64,000 nucleotides of DNA from Neolentinus lepideus HHB14362 ss-1. Taxonomy: Eukaryota; Basidiomycota; Agaricomycetes; Gloeophyllales; Gloeophyllaceae. The position numbers were made by a program, and so were the translations under genes. This document shows, piece after piece, positions 46,609-57,232 of this stretch (the stretch's first letter is position 1; each line of letters opens with the position of its first letter). The notes under the pieces were generated by a model. The model had not been told where the DNA came from. It saw only the letters and a list, made by a program, of their open reading frames with translations, and did not search any database. The stretch lies in NCBI GenBank assembly GCA_001632425.1, contig KV425551.1, forward strand, positions 916,996-980,995, read 5' to 3'.

Positions 46609-48834
46609 TTAAGTCTCCGGCAAAGCAGGATCCCAAGTTTGATTGTACATCGCAGAGGGGCAGTATCGTTTTAGAATAGGGCCTAAGATACTGGAATGTC
46701 TCTCCTCTGGTTGGACAACAGGTGTCCCATCCGACCGACGTGAGATAAGATACGCCAGCCGCAGCGACGCACGGTCGTGGAATGTGAACGACTTCAGAGT
46801 CGGACAGTGAAGCGCAAATAGCCTGACAACGGTGTCTCTGTCCAACTCTTCTGACATGTATACCTCGTCCTGGCCATTCTCGTCCCATTCGCCGGTTTCC
46901 ATCCGCTGCATGAGTTCGCAATCCACGTAGTCAGTGATCGTCTGAGTGTAGAGATTCATCCCGATATGTTCCAATTTGTTGAATTGGCGGAAGAGGGGTG
47001 CATACTCCCAGCTAGCATGAGGCCACACCGAGAGCATGGAATTGGTATCGTTGACATGTCGGCGCCGATGGATAAGAGTGAGGCCCTCCAGATCAGGGAA
47101 TAGCTCAGCGATACGCTCTATAAGGTCCAGCCTAGCATAGCGGAGCCCGCATAGCGCCAGAACTCGCAGCGGTGCGCCCTCAAGCGCAAGTATAAGCGAA
47201 AAGGCTTCTTCACGGTTCATTGGCCAATGCGAGTCGACCTTGAAATGTGTCAGGCGGAGCGGCGCCATAGCATTTGCCTCCCCAATCCACAACGAGAGTA
47301 CCAATGCGTCGTACCGGCGGATACGCTCGATTACGAAGCGCTCCACGGTAGACCACGGATTGAACATAGTGCGGAGCTCGAGGTCAGGAAGTACCTCAAA
47401 TTCGGTTTCTGTGGTATATCCGCCCACGGCAGAGAGGCTCCGGACATTCGGACACATCGTGAGGAAGGTCCAGTAGACGTAGTTGGCCCAAAGAACTGTA
47501 GGGGACTTGATTTGGAGATCAAGAATTGACTGGGAGGAGGGCATGCGGACAGGGAACAAACGCAGGCCAGGGCTAAAGTTACATCCCACCATCGAGAGTG
47601 TGTGTAGACGCGGAAGAGAGACGATGGCTCGGACGATGGCAGGTGACACGAATATATACACGAGACTGAGTCGAGTGAGATTCACACTGGTTGAGATGAA
47701 TGTCGCCATGTTAGTCAGGATTGGCTCGTAGAAATCCTTGTTAATATCGCAACCGTACAGATTGTCCTCGTTGGGCCGTGTGATTTCGACGTCGTCACCC
47801 ACTCTGTTGAACATCTGCCATTCGTCTGACAGGTGGAGATATGTTGTTTTCTGCATTATGTCACGACGAGCCAACAGTTCCTTCACGGTGTCCAGCAAAC
47901 GCGTCTTGGCTGCGTACACCATTTCTCTCAAGTCCTCCTCCCCTATCCGCTTGTTCAAGTCCGGCTTGTATGCCAGTGCTATTCCGCGACTCTTTACCCA
48001 GTTAGTAGATCACCAAAAAGAGAGCTGGAATTTAGGCAGACCTTGTAGATATACCGCGACGAGATCTCCCGAAGCAAGCGGCAGGTCGATCCGAGTAGAA
48101 ACGCCTTAGACTGCGGCGCGAGGAAAAAGATATGGTCCAATAACTCTGTGGGCAGGTGAGTGAGCAGTAACTGTTGAAACTTTGGGTTCGGGTTCGCAGC
48201 TATGGTCTCAAGTGTATCCACTGCGAACCGTAAGTTAGCACCAGCTACAGCTTGAAGCGTAATAAGAAGCTAAAACCTGTAGCGGGATATATCCAGTACC
48301 ATTCCGGCAACTCCCAGTTCTTATAGAATGCATCCAAGTCTTCCGGAGGAATAAGGTAATGTGTAACTCTGATCTTGCCGTTTGTTCTGCGGCTCCATGG
48401 CACGTCGATTTCCTCTATCTCTTCGCGTGTGTGCAATGCGGCGGCGCTGAAGTCTAATAAAAATCTGTCCCAACGCTCCCGGTAGCGTTTGTAGCGCCAT
48501 TCATGCCGGCCGGTTAAATCCAACGAGCCCTTTGTATATGAGTAGGGCCGTCACTGGTCTCTATTGAGACTCACAGTATGAAATCCCTTTATGACTCCTA
48601 GAAAACGCTGAAGCTTCCAGACATCGTCTACGCGACTGTCTTCTTCTTGATATTGCAGTGCCTCTGCTTCCTCCTTTTCGTACAGCCTGAGAAATGGCCT
48701 TGAGGGCCATTCTGCACAAAACATTGTAATCACAACACATGAGGGAAATTGATTGTGGATGAACTCGGATGTAACATACTGGATGCATTGTGATCCACAG
48801 TCTGCGGCTCATCAAGCTCGGAATAGAGCTGCAT
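46609..48834 (-). CDS. F-box protein, tandem paralogue B
   Basis: A 668-residue paralogue of the neighbouring F-box gene. Five exons: 48780-48834, 48575-48711, 48277-48529, 48042-48220, 46609-47991. Intron positions are the same as in A and exon 4, with the F-box (QQLLLTHLPTELLDHIFFL), is exactly 179 nt in both. Shared phrases include LDLTGRHEWRYKRYRERW, ALEGAPLRVLALCGLRYARL and VWPHASWEYA, with a divergence level typical of an old duplication. The start is the first ATG in the exon-1 frame (MQLYSELDEPQ); the frame is open further upstream without ATG. The gene starts 126 bp from the divergent S33 hydrolase. Confidence 0.8.
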
Positions 48835-48960
48835 TAAGCCTTCAATTGTGGCGGTATACGACTCTAGTGTAGCTTGAATGTGGCGCAGGTGGCGCGAGGC
48901 CTGTGCACATGTAGATAAACGAGACGGGACTTCTCAAACAAGCGCTGTTACTGCTCAGTT

Positions 48961-51232
48961 ATGTCCAATCTTCCACTTCATGCAGTAGTCGACAAGGCTG
49001 CAGCCAGGCCAGAGAGCTCTCCCGCTTCTGACAGGTACGCATTGATAAGATATGCAGCAGCAGCAGTTGTAGGTCTTGTCTTTTGGGCTTTACGCGTGCA
49101 AGGATTGGCAGACCGGATAAGCCTCGGTTTGGAACTCTCGTCTAACGTCTCCCTAGGAGGAGTGGATTGGAAATCTTGTGGGGATGGCTATGATGGCTAT
49201 CAGTGTGCCAGCATAACATTACCTCTGGATCATCGCAACTCAAGCGACCCGCGAACCGTCACAATTTCCGTCAACCGGTATCTTGCTACCAATATCACCC
49301 ACAGGTAAGTCTGAGTATAAACCTATCTCTCTATGATCAAGACACACTCATTTATTGTTAGAAAGGGGCTTATATTCATTAATCCCGGAGGCCCAGGTAA
49401 GGTTCTGCAATCGCCGCTATTACCAGTACAGATTTAGAGATAATGTCCAAGGTGGCTCTGGGACCAGCGCCGCCTTCAAAAGGGCAATATCCTTCTCCAA
49501 GATACTGAAAGGTCCATATCCAATTTCTCCTCGGGTCCTGTTCACTGTCTAATGCGCCTTTCACAGGCCAATACGACATCATCGGCTTCGACCCGCGCGG
49601 CATCAACCAGACCCGTCCCTATCTCTCCTGCTTCCAAACCGACCTCGATCGTGAAGTCTTTGAGAAGATGTCCAACGGCTTCAGTCTGAACCTCCCCGTG
49701 AATATCACCTGGGAGGCGGCTGAGGATTTGCAGCGACAGGTTGCGTTCATGAGTTCGGCGGCAGCATCGCTGGCTGCAAAGTGTTTCGAACGTGTTGGGG
49801 AATATATGGCGTATTTCGGTATGCAGCTCGGTTTATGTTCGTAGGATTGAAATAAGACTGCATGCATCTTGTTCAGGAACCGAGGCAGTGGTACTAGACA
49901 TAGATGCAATGACAAAACTCATTGAAGGCGAAGACGCACGGGTCAACTGTAAGCATCAAACTCCCGTCATTACTGACGAGCGCTTTAACCTGTCACAGTT
50001 TGGGGTTTCTCATACGGCACTATCATCGGCCAATACCTGATCAAAATCCTCCCATCCGAGAGGATCGGTCGCGTCATGATCGATGGCGTCGTCAACCCTA
50101 CCGTTTGGTCCAGCTACCCCATCGAAGCATACCACGGTAATTCTCACCATCCTTTCCCTCTACTCCACCGCTCTAACATGTCATCACCCTCTCCCAGAAG
50201 GTCTCGACAACATCGACGACGTCCTCTCCTCCTTCGCCCGCTCCTGCGCCTCCGCCGGCTCCTCCTGCGCGCTCTCCCACATGGATGCCCCCTCCATTCT
50301 TTCCTCCATCGACACCCTCATCGACACCCTCTACGCCAACCCAGTGCCCGTCACCGATTTGCAAGCCCCGGCAGTTGCCACCGCTGCGAACTTCCGCCAG
50401 CTGTTGTTCGGCAGCATGTACAGGATCCAGACATGGACGGACTTGGCTGAGCATATATACAACGGACTACAAGGAAATTTCTCAGGAATTGTCAAGGCGA
50501 CGACGTCCAAGGTTAATGCCAGCGGTGCATATATTCCAGATGCATCTGCATACTCAACATACCCGATATACGTGTGTGCAGTCCCTAACTGCTAGTCACG
50601 CGACGCTGATCCGTTCATTCGTGCCAGTGCTCCGATACTAAAGCCTACGACTCTGAGAGAAAACCCCCATCGACGGCTGAGCTCGCCCTATCGACTCTGG
50701 ACGATCTGAAGAAGTACTCTTACCGCATGGGTGACCGATTCTTCTCTCTATCCCTCTGTCATGAGTGGACCGGTGTCACACCGCGTCGAAGCAGATACGA
50801 AGGCACATTCGAGTTGCGTAACGACACTCTAGATACACCTATCCTCGTACTCTCGTAAGTCTCAACTTACTACCCAACTTGCATGATCCAATAATACTGT
50901 CGTCTCTCAGCAACGAGTACGACCCTGTCACCTCACTAGCCAGTGCGATGTACGCTAATCGTCGTCTGGGTAACAACGCGCGGCTCGTGCAGCAGAAGGA
51001 CGGCTGGGGCCATTGCTCCACGAGCCAGAAATCCTTCTGCACGCTCGAAGTGATCTCCGCGTACATGGTGGATGGCGTGATTCCTACTGAGAAGCACACG
51101 CTGTGCGAGGTTGATGAGAAGCCGTTTGTGCCGTTCAACGAGTCGATATGGACTGAGGGTGTAGAGGCAGATGTTGAAGCACGGAAGGCGTGGATGGAGA
51201 TGAACTTGAATTGGGATGGCCTGTTGCGATAG
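48961..51232 (+). CDS. membrane-anchored peptidase S33-type alpha/beta hydrolase
   Basis: A 607-residue protein from nine exons: 48961-49304, 49362-49396, 49452-49511, 49567-49818, 49877-49948, 49999-50136, 50198-50571, 50628-50854, 50911-51232. It has a single N-terminal transmembrane segment (ALIRYAAAAVVGLVFWALRV), so it is probably a type II secretory-pathway protein. Hydrolase motifs: LIFINPGGPGGSGT (oxyanion), YDIIGFDPRGINQTRP, the nucleophile elbow WGFSYGTIIG, the acid region NEYDPVTSLASA and the catalytic His in DGWGHCS. This is the tripeptidyl-aminopeptidase-like (Streptomyces TAP) family common in basidiomycetes. Peptidase activity is family inference. Several N-x-S/T sites fit glycosylation. 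Confidence 0.88.
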
Positions 51233-51268
51233 ACTTAACTGTGTGGGAGGCATTCCATGCGGTGGCCA

Positions 51269-53073
51269 CTAGAAAGTCAGGAGAATTATCTCCCGGCGAT
51301 TGCGACTCTGGAAATGACACATTTATATGGTGAGCAGCCTAGGGAAGGCCAATCTCACTCACCGCTACCACAAGGATACTGTCTTCGCTCAACATTATGC
51401 TATTGATATCGCTCGGTTCCCATTCAGGGAGATCGAGGGATCCCATCTTTACCCGGTAAGGAAAAGACGTGAACATGGGTTCAGTGAAGAGGCCTAACGG
51501 ATCTCCGTCGGTATGTTCCATGAAGTGTATATCGTCTCTCTTCTCCGTGATAAAGCGGCGGAGAGTGAGGGGATTGAAGTCGAAGATTTTTGGCTTAACT
51601 AATGTCTCATCACTGGCATGGATACCGAGGTCCCAGCTCATGAACTTCGACCCGTAGACCCAGCATACCCAGGACAACGATTGGCGCAGATTCGTCAACA
51701 TGCGGCAACCACTCGGTCCCCAGGCAGGCCATGAGTAGTCACGTTGATGCCCGCAGTCCGGTGGTAGAGGTAGGCGAGAAAGGAAAGTCGACGCCGGGAT
51801 GAACAAGGAGTATACACCTATCTGACCAAATTGCACGTTGTAGACCAGAGTGACAACGTAAACTCTGTTGTCTGGTGCAACATAGAAAGGTACATCTGCC
51901 GGCGGTGTCCAGCCTGGAGCCGGGTCGCAACGGATGACGATGTTGACGGCAGCGAGAGGTGTTCTGAACGGGGGGAAGAGGAACTTGCAAAGGTGGACAT
52001 CGTCGTCAACATTGAGGTCAACAATGTCGTTGTCGACGTAATTATATACGCATAGACTTTGCATCGGCCTCGCGTCGAGACTCACTACGATATGTCGGTG
52101 GGAAAGGAAGGCAAAAGAGAATATCAATCCTTCCAATGTCTGCAGAATGGTTCTATACTCAATGTCATGCTCAGGCAGTGACATTTGGCTTACCATCTGT
52201 AGCTGTCTCATCTTCCAATTCCATATGGCGAGACGTGAGACACCTGTCACTGAACCCATGGAGCAGACACCTATGTAGTCCCCGCATATTTGAATCTGGT
52301 ACGATGGCGGGAACTCGTCCACGGAGTGAGATACGATGGCAGGCTGTGAAGTTGAGGGATGCGGTTCTCCTGTGGACAATGTGCGGAGATGAACGCGTAT
52401 TGACCTCTCATTTCGTATCCAGCTACAAGTGGAAGCCGTGATGTTAGAGCCGTGTTACTCAAAAATATAATGTGACACACAGTTCCTCGATGATGGCAAG
52501 TAGATTTTGACCCGGATCGATTGAAAAGTCGCGCATGTCCACACCAACATCTCCGATGGTCCACGTTCTTTCTTCAATCTGCCTATAACGAGAAGGCAGA
52601 CGCTTGAAAACCAGAGACCTCTCAGCCAGGCTTTGCGCAAATACTCCTCCGTACAACTCGTATAAGTTCCCGTTTGCCATGGATATCGTCCTTTGTTCAA
52701 CCCATTCCATTCTTTCCCAAGCAGTCTGACGTTGACGGAGCATATCCAGTTTCTCTGCTGAACTCAGATCATTGCGAGGTCCATCAACAAGGCCATTGGC
52801 TTCCAGTTCAATATTGTATTGCAGGTTTGCGGTCTCTTTGACCAAGCCATAGAAGAATAGAGAGACCTGCATATCATGGCGTGTCAGTTGCATTTGCTCG
52901 AAAGTGTTATCATGCACCGACTGGGAGGTACTAACACTACTGCAGCGGAGCAGCGTTGCTAGGTCAAGATAATGAAGTATGTCAATAATCAATTCTAAGG
53001 GCAAATGGTCCAAGACGCTGTCAGACTGTTTAGCTTCTAGGAGGTGATCCTGCATCCTGGAAGACATAGACAT
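51269..53073 (-). CDS. F-box protein, unrelated to the tandem pair
   Basis: A 540-residue F-box protein. Exons: 52936-53073, 52481-52866, 51363-52422, 51269-51307. The F-box is LDHLPLELIIDILHYLDLAT with LLRCSS. The body has the conserved Agaricomycete segments LVKETANLQYNIELEANGLV, VEQRTISMANGNLYELYGGV, IRCDPAPGWTPPADVPFYVA and FDFNPLTLRRF. These suggest a beta-propeller-like substrate-binding part. The short last exon (SRNRREIILLTF) follows a good GTGAGT donor; if it is skipped the frame ends in IGLP at 51339. The start is the first ATG of the F-box exon; an ATG 132 bp further upstream also stays in frame. It lies 36 bp tail to tail with the S33 gene. Confidence 0.78.
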
Positions 53074-53334
53074 ACACGTACCACGGGTGGCGTGAGGTAT
53101 GACATAAACGTTTACCAGGAGCAGATCTCGGGAAGCCTCCGAGTTCACACAGAACTTCAAGAACCTGAGGTATGAGTGGTCCACAAAAGTTAATCGTATA
53201 ATCATTGATTCACGCTTCCCCAGCGTCTTTGTGGGCGCTTATACGGACGACATCATATAAGTACTCCTGCAGCCTGGTAATATACTATAGGGTCTTTTTA
53301 ATGAATAATAATACATATCGAAAAGAACGTCGAA

Positions 53335-53414
53335 GGGCACTTGGCACAGTGGTAGCGCGCACGCTTCGCATGTTGTGTTTGCGTGAGGTCTGGAGTTCGA
53401 TCCTCCAAGTGTCC
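53335..53414 (+). tRNA. tRNA-Ala (anticodon CGC) with 9-nt intron
   Basis: A full cloverleaf can be drawn. Acceptor stem GGGCACT/AGTGTCC includes the G3-U70 wobble that identifies alanine tRNAs. The D arm is GCAC/GCGC with one A-C mismatch, the anticodon stem CACGC/GCGTG, and the T arm TGGAG/CTCCA with loop TTCGATC. Without an intron the anticodon stem does not pair. Removing 9 nt (TGTTGTGTT, 53371-53379) after position 37 restores a 7-nt loop TTCGCAT with anticodon CGC (53367-53369). The discriminator base is A and a T4 run (53418-53421) follows, suiting Pol III termination. It would decode GCG. Confidence 0.85.
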
Positions 53415-53445
53415 AAATTTTGTTGCCCGAGACACAGGAGGACCC

Positions 53446-53474
53446 CTGAAAATACCCATGGATGTTGGATACCA
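53446..53474 (+). repeat. left terminal inverted repeat (29 bp)
   Basis: Begins CTGAAAATACCCATGG. It is the reverse complement of 54101-54129 with one mismatch (T versus C at position 21 of the repeat). Confidence 0.75.
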
Positions 53475-53493
53475 AAATGTCTGATTTGCCCCA

Positions 53494-54115
53494 TTTTTAC
53501 TCGAACATTGTATCTGACATTTAAAAAATGCGAAAAATTCATAAAATGTTACAAAAAATTCCCCGAGCTATCTACAGAGCTCTCCTAGGCTTCTGCATCA
53601 TCACTGGTAAGGTCCTTAGACTTCGTATTGCTCAATGTAGCCACAGCAGCCTGTAGAGGCCCTTTCTCGGCCATCAGCCTCTTGTATATGTTCTGGCTCG
53701 AAAGGTGACAGAGGCTCTTCAGATATCTCTATGGGCGGGTCGGACATGTGCGAGTAGTTCACGAAGACAGCGTCAAGTCCGAAATGAACACAGATCCTAT
53801 CAGCTTGCATGGAGCGGTCTGTGGCAACTCCCACGTGTTGAGGACAATCAACAGTTGCAATTGCCACAGACAGCCACATCAACCGAGTGAGCAGTTCCGA
53901 TTCTTCCGAAACATTGTGGCAGACTTGTGGCGGTGGCACGGATCCTATAATTTACTCGAACCGAATCCGACCTATCGGTCCGGGCCCCAGCTTTACTCGA
54001 ATATGGTATCCGACTTCTTCTCCGGAATGTCCCCGGACCGGTCACTTTTACTGAATTGTATCTGACCCGCCGGCCGTCTGAGGCCCATTTTTGCTCGAAC
54101 TGGTATCCGACATCC
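53494..54115 (+). repeat. five diverged direct copies of a TTTACTCGAA...GTATCCGAC unit
   Basis: Copies start near 53494, 53950, 53991, 54044 and 54087. Each is about 25 bp with the core T(T)TACTCGAA then GTATC(C/T)GAC, in the same orientation. The last four are 40-55 bp apart with GC-rich spacers containing CCGG palindromes. They are subterminal in the element and resemble the subterminal repeats where transposases bind. Confidence 0.6.
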
Positions 54116-54129
54116 ATGGGTATTTTCAG
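54101..54129 (-). repeat. right terminal inverted repeat (29 bp)
   Basis: Ends ...GGGTATTTTCAG. It is the inverted partner of 53446-53474 and is followed after 2 bp by the second GACACAGG copy. Confidence 0.75.
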
Positions 54130-54335
54130 CTGACACAGGTCATCATTATGACAAGCGTTTGCAGCTGAGAATGATGCAGCATCTGTACTGCTGTAAGGCA
54201 CTTTCTGTCATGAGAAAATACGCGGAAGGCTCGACATACATGCCTGCTTGCCCGGACTGTCTCCATTCCAAGGTGGATAATGATATGACTAGTACATATT
54301 TGGTGCATCTAACATCCTATACAATAACATGGATA

Positions 54336-56412
54336 CTACAACTGTCGCTTCCTAAACAATACCTTCGCTGTGGCATTCGGACCAGAGGCTGGGCCGAACC
54401 ATCTGTCAGGCGGCCGAACTCCTTCATTTTCCATCTTCACGTCGTATGTTAGGACAAGATGCGCCAACATCGTCTTCATAGTATTGGCGGCAAAGAATCG
54501 GCCAGGACTAGAACGTCATTGAGCGCGAGGTGACACTGAATATCTGGATAGAAGACGTACCACGCATGCTTTCCATGTCCGAAGGGGACGTAGTCGTTTG
54601 CAGTGGAGATCAAGTGATGCTTCATATTTTGGCCTTCCTCTTCAGCAAACCTCAAACCATCGAAAACATCAGGATCAGCATAATACTCCTCATCATGATG
54701 TGTCGCAGTCTGTGCGGCATTCACGTAGACACCGGGAGGAATAACGGTCCCGTCGGAAAAGGTGAACGGTTTCAGGGCCTTCCTAGTCATAGAGACTGCC
54801 GCGGAGTCGACGTTAGCGCATACACGACGTCGCGGAACTCAAAAACTCACGGCAACCCATTCCATTATACCTCATCGACTCCTTCAAGAAGCTGTCAATC
54901 CTCCGCATTTTCTGCAAGGACGCTCGGCTCCATCCTTCTTTATTAACAATGTCTTCCACCTCTTCGCGAAGAGGTTGAATGAACTGAGGATTTGCAGCGA
55001 GGTGAAACAAGGCGTGGGTGAAGGACTGAATAATTACTGAATCCGTCAAACATTTAGATTAGGCAAAGTAGAGCTTCACACACCGTAGAGCTAGTATGTA
55101 TGGCCGCAAAATTGACCGTCAAAATACGAAGTGCCCAGTTCCGCACCGACCGCTCTTCTCCTTGCGCTTCTTCAATTAACCACGTAATCATGTCTTTCTG
55201 TATTAATGATGACATGTTAATGTCGTAGCCCGATTTGAAGCTAAACGAAGGGATGCACCGGCTTCTGTGCCCAATCCTTCCCATTCTCTTGCATCTTCTC
55301 AATCCTGTCCTCGATTACAGGGCCAAGGTGCTCTACGCCCTTCTTTATGGCCTTGGGAACTCTCGTCAGTATGGAACCGACCAATCTATGAAGACGGTGA
55401 TTAGTCGGTACCAACCGTCCGTAGTTGATAAAACAAGCTCACGGCCGGAGGAATGTCGGGAACATGTTGATTATGAAGGCACCGAGTGCGACATCTATAG
55501 TGAACCCTATACACAAGTCGACATACTCTCGTTTGCGACCTGGAAAATACCGCAGAGTTGAGCACATAATCTTTGCGAGTGCAGATGCTATGCCTACAGA
55601 GTGGAAGACCAACAAAGGCGCGGTTACTAGCACGGCAGACCACCACAGACATAGCGTCGAGAGCCGGTACCGCGACCCATTCTGTTCCTCACATGTTAAA
55701 GCCTGCGTGAGGTATAGTCGAAAACGAACCCTCACCGTTACCTTGAGGCCGTATCTCATCACCGAAGGCAGCGACCACTTCGTCGTGCATACCATCGAAA
55801 GCGTAGCCTAAGTTGCGCGTAAGCTGACCGCGAATAATGCCAATATGGTATTCGTTCTCTCTGATGTTGGGTCCCAGAGTATATGATATGGCCAGTGTCT
55901 GTTCTTTTAGTCAGAAGAGGTAAACTATCGCATCGCAGCGGGGACACTTACATCGTTGGTAGCCTCCACAAAAGATAAAACATCATCGGGAGCCGTTCGA
56001 AATTCCTCCATCAGCTTCGAACCGGTCACAACGACAAGCCATCGGTCAGGCCGGGCGATCTTGAAGACTCCGCCTCTATACTAGAATATCGGGTCAATCG
56101 ATGATATGGCACTGGTTCCAAAAAAGAATGGATATACTCGAGAGTAGCCTTGCTGCACCAAAGCCTTCGCGCCCCGTACAAATCTAAACGCTCCGATATA
56201 GGAGAAGACAGGATAGGAAGGTCCACCAATAGTCGGTATCCTGTCAAGCTGGACGCGTGTAAAAAGATACAAAGCTATATCTTGTGCTAAACACCCACAC
56301 ATCGTTGCTTGAAACTGGAAATCTTGGCAACGTAGAGAAGTATTAGTGCAGCAAAAACTATTCCGTAAGTCAAGGATAACGGGGTTTCCACAAGATTGAA
56401 GGGGTGAGCCAT
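54336..56412 (-). CDS. cytochrome P450 monooxygenase
   Basis: A 506-residue ER-anchored P450. Eleven exons: 56299-56412, 56138-56248, 55952-56080, 55742-55898, 55598-55687, 55443-55539, 55259-55385, 55084-55197, 54851-55025, 54561-54795, 54336-54507. It has an N-terminal membrane anchor (LTYGIVFAALILLYVAKI), a Pro-rich hinge (RIPTIGGPSYP), an I-helix segment (NFAAIHTSSTSFTHAL, lacking the usual AGxxT), the K-helix ExxR in LKESMR, and the heme loop VPFGHGKHACPGRFFA with the Cys next to an exon junction. All parts are intact. The pattern (YRGGVFKIARPDRW, CRASNRAFVGLPLC) is that of the large basidiomycete/ascomycete group around ent-kaurene oxidase and mycotoxin P450s. The substrate is unknown and no biosynthetic cluster adjoins. 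Confidence 0.9.
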
Positions 56413-57232
56413 GGCCGATATAGCGAGTGGAACACAATTGGCCCTTTTGAATGATCCTAGGAGTTCTAGGTCTCCTGATTTTCAACCATGGGCAAAGAAC
56501 CCGGCGTCATGGATGCACGATGTGTCACCGATGGGCCGCGAGAAATTGTCCTACCCGAAGTGTCTGACTTGCAGTATCCTCCACCTGTCTAATCGCGGCT
56601 GTACCTGATCTCGGAGATGAAGAGGCGTTGGGACATGTATTCGCTCTGTGGCGCTGCTGGGTCAGCGCAGGCACTGGTTTAATTGTAGCTAGCGGCCGTA
56701 GGATCAGAGACTGCGCAGACAGTCTTGCGGTATTATGCCACGAGGATCGAGAACACCGCAACGCGTTTGTAAATCATATGATTTTGGGTTGTCAAGATCC
56801 CGAAGAACTCAGGCTATCGGCACCGAGAAGCCTTCTTGTTTTCTGCTATTAATCTTGAGCAAACTAACGGTTCGGTCGCCACACAAGTTATCTGACCAAG
56901 ATCTGGATCACTACCGAGAGATCCACATAAAGCACAGCGAGGTTCAAGTTCTCTGTCAGGAGAGGGCTGGAGCGGGGAGTTGTAGCGGAAAATACTGCCA
57001 GGCTCGGGACCCGCTGTGATTGGTGGAGACTCCATAGTGTACGTAAGCAAGTGTGAGGCTTTTGCCGGCCGCAGGGCACAGCCACAAGACCAATCGCGAT
57101 AATGACATCATTCAGCGATCCGAATAAGCTGCCAGTGGATGGCTAATCCTGCTCAAGTGACTGCCACTAGTGACCAAACACTTTCCCTCGTGCTCTTTGC
57201 TGTCGACCACGACCTTGTATCGCTTTACTATA
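56413..57232. promoter_or_regulatory. divergent intergenic region between P450 and S-formylglutathione hydrolase
   Basis: About 0.8 kb holding both promoters. Open frames of 65-95 codons exist in several phases (for example 56735-57019) but none carries a motif or splice-linked partner. No repeats are seen. Confidence 0.3.

Larger units (their letters stand above)
53439..54131. mobile_element. non-autonomous element with terminal inverted repeats, hAT-like target duplication
   Basis: A 693-bp segment bounded by near-perfect inverted repeats (53446-53474 and 54101-54129; 28 of 29 positions match) that begin CTGAAAATACCC. The 8-bp sequence GACACAGG is directly repeated at both outer flanks (53431-53438 and 54132-54139), the size of a hAT-type target duplication. 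Inside are diverged direct copies of a TTTACTCGAA...GTATCCGAC unit. A 107-codon minus-strand open frame (53616-53939) has no recognised domain. No transposase is present, so it would be a MITE-like or gene-fragment-carrying element. It starts 24 bp after the tRNA. The left end has about five extra bases (near 53441-53445) between duplication and TIR, so the exact ends are uncertain. Confidence 0.6.
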
